Source of the DNA: Acidimicrobiales bacterium | Lineage (GTDB): Bacteria; Actinomycetota; Acidimicrobiia; Acidimicrobiales; DATDAH01 | NCBI GenBank assembly: GCA_016794585.1 | Contig: JAEUJM010000016.1 | Span: 1 to 64,000, forward strand | Direction of reading: 5' to 3' | Length of the DNA: 64,000 nucleotides | Shown: positions 62,630 through 64,000 of the stretch, in pieces | Layout of the letters: every line of letters starts with the position of its first letter | Numbering within the stretch: the stretch's first letter is position 1 | Notes under the pieces: model-generated | Told to the model about the DNA's origin: nothing | Databases searched by the model: none | The model's input: the letters and a program-made list of their open reading frames with translations, nothing else | Translations under genes and position numbers: made by a program

Positions 62630-63517
62630 GTGAACAACGACCGCTACCTCGGCGTCCGCAGCCTGCTCGAGACGCCGATCATGGACGACCGCAAGTGGGC
62701 GAAGCTGCCCGGCATCCCGACCGACGCGGTGCTCGTCGACCTCGAGGACAGCGTGCCGCCACCGCTGAAGGAGGCCGCCCGGACGCGGGTGGCGGCCGCC
62801 CTCCAGGACACCGGGTTCTTCGGCGGCCGGGTGCTCGTGGCCCGCTGCAACCACCTCTCCACCCCGTGGGGGCGGGACGATCTCCAGCTGCTGGGGGAGG
62901 CGGGGGTCACCTGCCTCGGCTACCCGAAGTGCGACTCGGCCGAGGACCTCCTCGAGGCCAAGGCGCTGTTGGCCGCCGCCGGCTCGACGCCCGACATCGT
63001 TGTCGGCATCGAGAGTGCCCTCGGCGTTGTGAACATGGCGGCGATCGCCCAGGTGGAGGGCGTGATCGGCATCGGCCTCGGCATCGGCGACCTGAGCGCC
63101 GATCTCGGCGTGCCCCTGTACGGGCCGGACGGCACCGTGAACGAGGCCTTCGCCGGCCCCCGCGCCCAAGTGGCGATGGTCGGCCGGGCGTTCGGCCTCC
63201 GGTCGTTCGACTTCCCGTACTCGCAGGACCTGCGGGATCTGGACGAGATCCGCCGCCAGCTCGAGCGCTCGCGGGCCATGGGCTACACGTCGGCGTCCAC
63301 CTTCTATCCCCCGCACGTCGAGGTCATCAACGACGTGTTCAGCCCGTCGGCGGCCGAGCTCGAGGCGGCCGACGAGGTGATCGGCCTCTACGAGGCGGCG
63401 GTGGCCGACGGCGATCCGGCGGTGACGCTCCCGTCGGGGCGCACGATCCTGGTCCACGACTACCAGAAGGCCCAGGAGGTCCGTCGCCGTGCCGAAGCCT
63501 TCGCCCACACCGAGTAA
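62630..63517 (+). CDS. CoA-ester lyase of the HpcH/HpaI-citrate lyase beta family
   Basis: TIM-barrel aldolase/lyase of 295 aa, Mg-dependent. SLLETPIMDDRKW and AVLVDLEDSVPPPLKEAAR supply the Arg/Glu/Asp substrate and metal residues, and VVGIESALGVVNMAAIA with IGIGLGIGDLSADLG carry the second acidic pair. It would split a malyl-, citramalyl- or beta-hydroxyacyl-CoA-like ester. GTG 62630 follows the divergent promoter; the CaiB-type transferase begins 23 bp downstream, so the two may be co-transcribed. Exact substrate cannot be read. Confidence 0.9.
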   Translation: MNNDRYLGVRSLLETPIMDDRKWAKLPGIPTDAVLVDLEDSVPPPLKEAARTRVAAALQDTGFFGGRVLVARCNHLSTPWGRDDLQLLGEAGVTCLGYPKCDSAEDLLEAKALLAAAGSTPDIVVGIESALGVVNMAAIAQVEGVIGIGLGIGDLSADLGVPLYGPDGTVNEAFAGPRAQVAMVGRAFGLRSFDFPYSQDLRDLDEIRRQLERSRAMGYTSASTFYPPHVEVINDVFSPSAAELEAADEVIGLYEAAVADGDPAVTLPSGRTILVHDYQKAQEVRRRAEAFAHTE

Positions 63518-63518
63518 T

Positions 63519-63534
63519 CTCTGCGTATGATTGG
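63519..63534 (+). promoter_or_regulatory. Promoter element CTCTGCG-TATGAT
   Basis: CTCTGCG directly followed by -10 TATGAT (63526-63531), 9 nt before ATG 63541. Same composite as at 23435-23450 and 62593-62608. It begins within 2 bp of the preceding gene's stop codon. Confidence 0.5.
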
Positions 63535-63540
63535 TCGGAT

Positions 63541-64000
63541 ATGACCGAACCAGCCGGACCGCCCACCTTCGACGGGCTGAAGGTCGTCGAATTCGGCCAG
63601 ATCATCGCCGGGCCCCTCGCCGGGACCTTGCTGGCCGACCTCGGCGCCGACGTCGTCCACGTCGAGGACCCGACCCACGGCGACCCCTCCCGGCAGATGG
63701 GCCCGGTCAAGGACGGGGTCTACCTCTGGTGGAAGGTGGCGGCCCGCAACAAGCGGTCGGTCACGCTCGACCTGCGCAGCGAGGAGGGCCAGGACCTGGC
63801 CCGCGAGCTGGTGGCCTGGGCCGACGTCGTCATCACCAACTTCCGGGTGGGGACGCTCGAGCGGTGGGGGCTGGACTGGCCCACCCTGCACACCGTCAAC
63901 CCGACGCTGGTGATGCTCCAGGTCTCCGGCCACGGGGCCAACACCACCGATCGCGACCGACCGGGGTTCGGCAAGGTCGGCGAGGCCATGAGCGGTGTGG
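63541..64000 (+). CDS. CaiB/BaiF family CoA-transferase (partial, runs off window)
   Basis: N-terminal 153 residues of a class III CoA-transferase: LKVVEFGQIIAGPLAGTLLADLGADVVHVE, the ARNKRSVTLDLRSEEG block and VVITNFRVGTLERWGL. These are in the same order as in the complete paralogue at 57760-58968. ATG 63541 is the first start after the -10 TATGAT. The gene continues beyond base 64000, so the catalytic Asp is not seen. It follows the CoA-ester lyase by 23 bp, and both likely act on CoA thioesters of the same pathway. Confidence 0.92.
   Translation, partial: MTEPAGPPTFDGLKVVEFGQIIAGPLAGTLLADLGADVVHVEDPTHGDPSRQMGPVKDGVYLWWKVAARNKRSVTLDLRSEEGQDLARELVAWADVVITNFRVGTLERWGLDWPTLHTVNPTLVMLQVSGHGANTTDRDRPGFGKVGEAMSGV

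Overview
The window is high-GC DNA with densely packed genes, many GTG starts, many 1-4 nt start/stop overlaps and several promoters that place the transcription start on the start codon. Together with F420-type (LLM) oxidoreductases, fatty-acid/steroid-style acyl-CoA dehydrogenases and IdeR-type iron boxes this points to an actinobacterium, plausibly of the Acidimicrobiia (Ilumatobacter/Iamia-like). That placement is inferred from gene content only. No tRNA, rRNA, CRISPR array, transposase or integrase was seen.

Region 1 (1-7961) is housekeeping: hemE, an MTHFR-like protein, an Asp-nucleophile alpha/beta hydrolase, a patatin, a HerA-like ATPase and HelD.

Region 2 (7977-18754) is an iron-homeostasis cluster. 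It holds efeU, efeO and efeB, bacterioferritin, Bfd, a DtxR/IdeR-family regulator and a cupredoxin lipoprotein. At least five DtxR/IdeR-like boxes (GTTAGG-N4-CCTAAC type) sit on promoters here. The boxes also cover genes not usually counted as iron genes: an FAD amine-oxidase-like enzyme, a flippase-glycosyltransferase fusion divergent from a GT-C-like membrane protein, a 209-aa unknown and an 83-aa unknown heading the bfd-bfr operon.

Region 3 (18994-51120) is a large catabolic cluster. It has a P450, a Baeyer-Villiger monooxygenase divergent from an SGNH esterase, acyl-CoA dehydrogenases, a hydratase, SDRs, an amidase, hydrolases, an LLM oxidoreductase, an acyl-CoA ligase, a branched-chain-amino-acid-type ABC importer in unusual fused form (MFS-LivF and LivH-LivM-LivG), an MmsA-like dehydrogenase, a PLP decarboxylase, an ATP-dependent hydantoinase/oxoprolinase pair and a class III aminotransferase. 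A TetR regulator lies in the first operon, and three identical-arm palindromes (AACCTTG-N8-CAAGGTT) each overlie a promoter, defining a local regulon.

Region 4 (51143-57305) is a lower-GC accessory island read entirely leftwards. It encodes a ubiquitin-like beta-grasp protein, an E2-like protein, a JAB(DUB)-E1 fusion, an XRE regulator, an ImmA/IrrE-type metalloprotease, a Hanks-type protein kinase, a TPR protein and a small protein. It is a bacterial ubiquitin-like conjugation module coupled to an XRE-ImmA-kinase-TPR module and is the best candidate here for an undescribed (possibly anti-phage) system. A 454-bp segment without a convincing gene (57306-57759) separates it from region 5.

Region 5 (57760-64000) is again acyl-CoA metabolism: CaiB-type CoA-transferases, an enoyl-CoA hydratase, two tandem MaoC hydratases, a CMD-family protein, an acyl-CoA dehydrogenase and a CoA-ester lyase. 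The last gene runs off the window.
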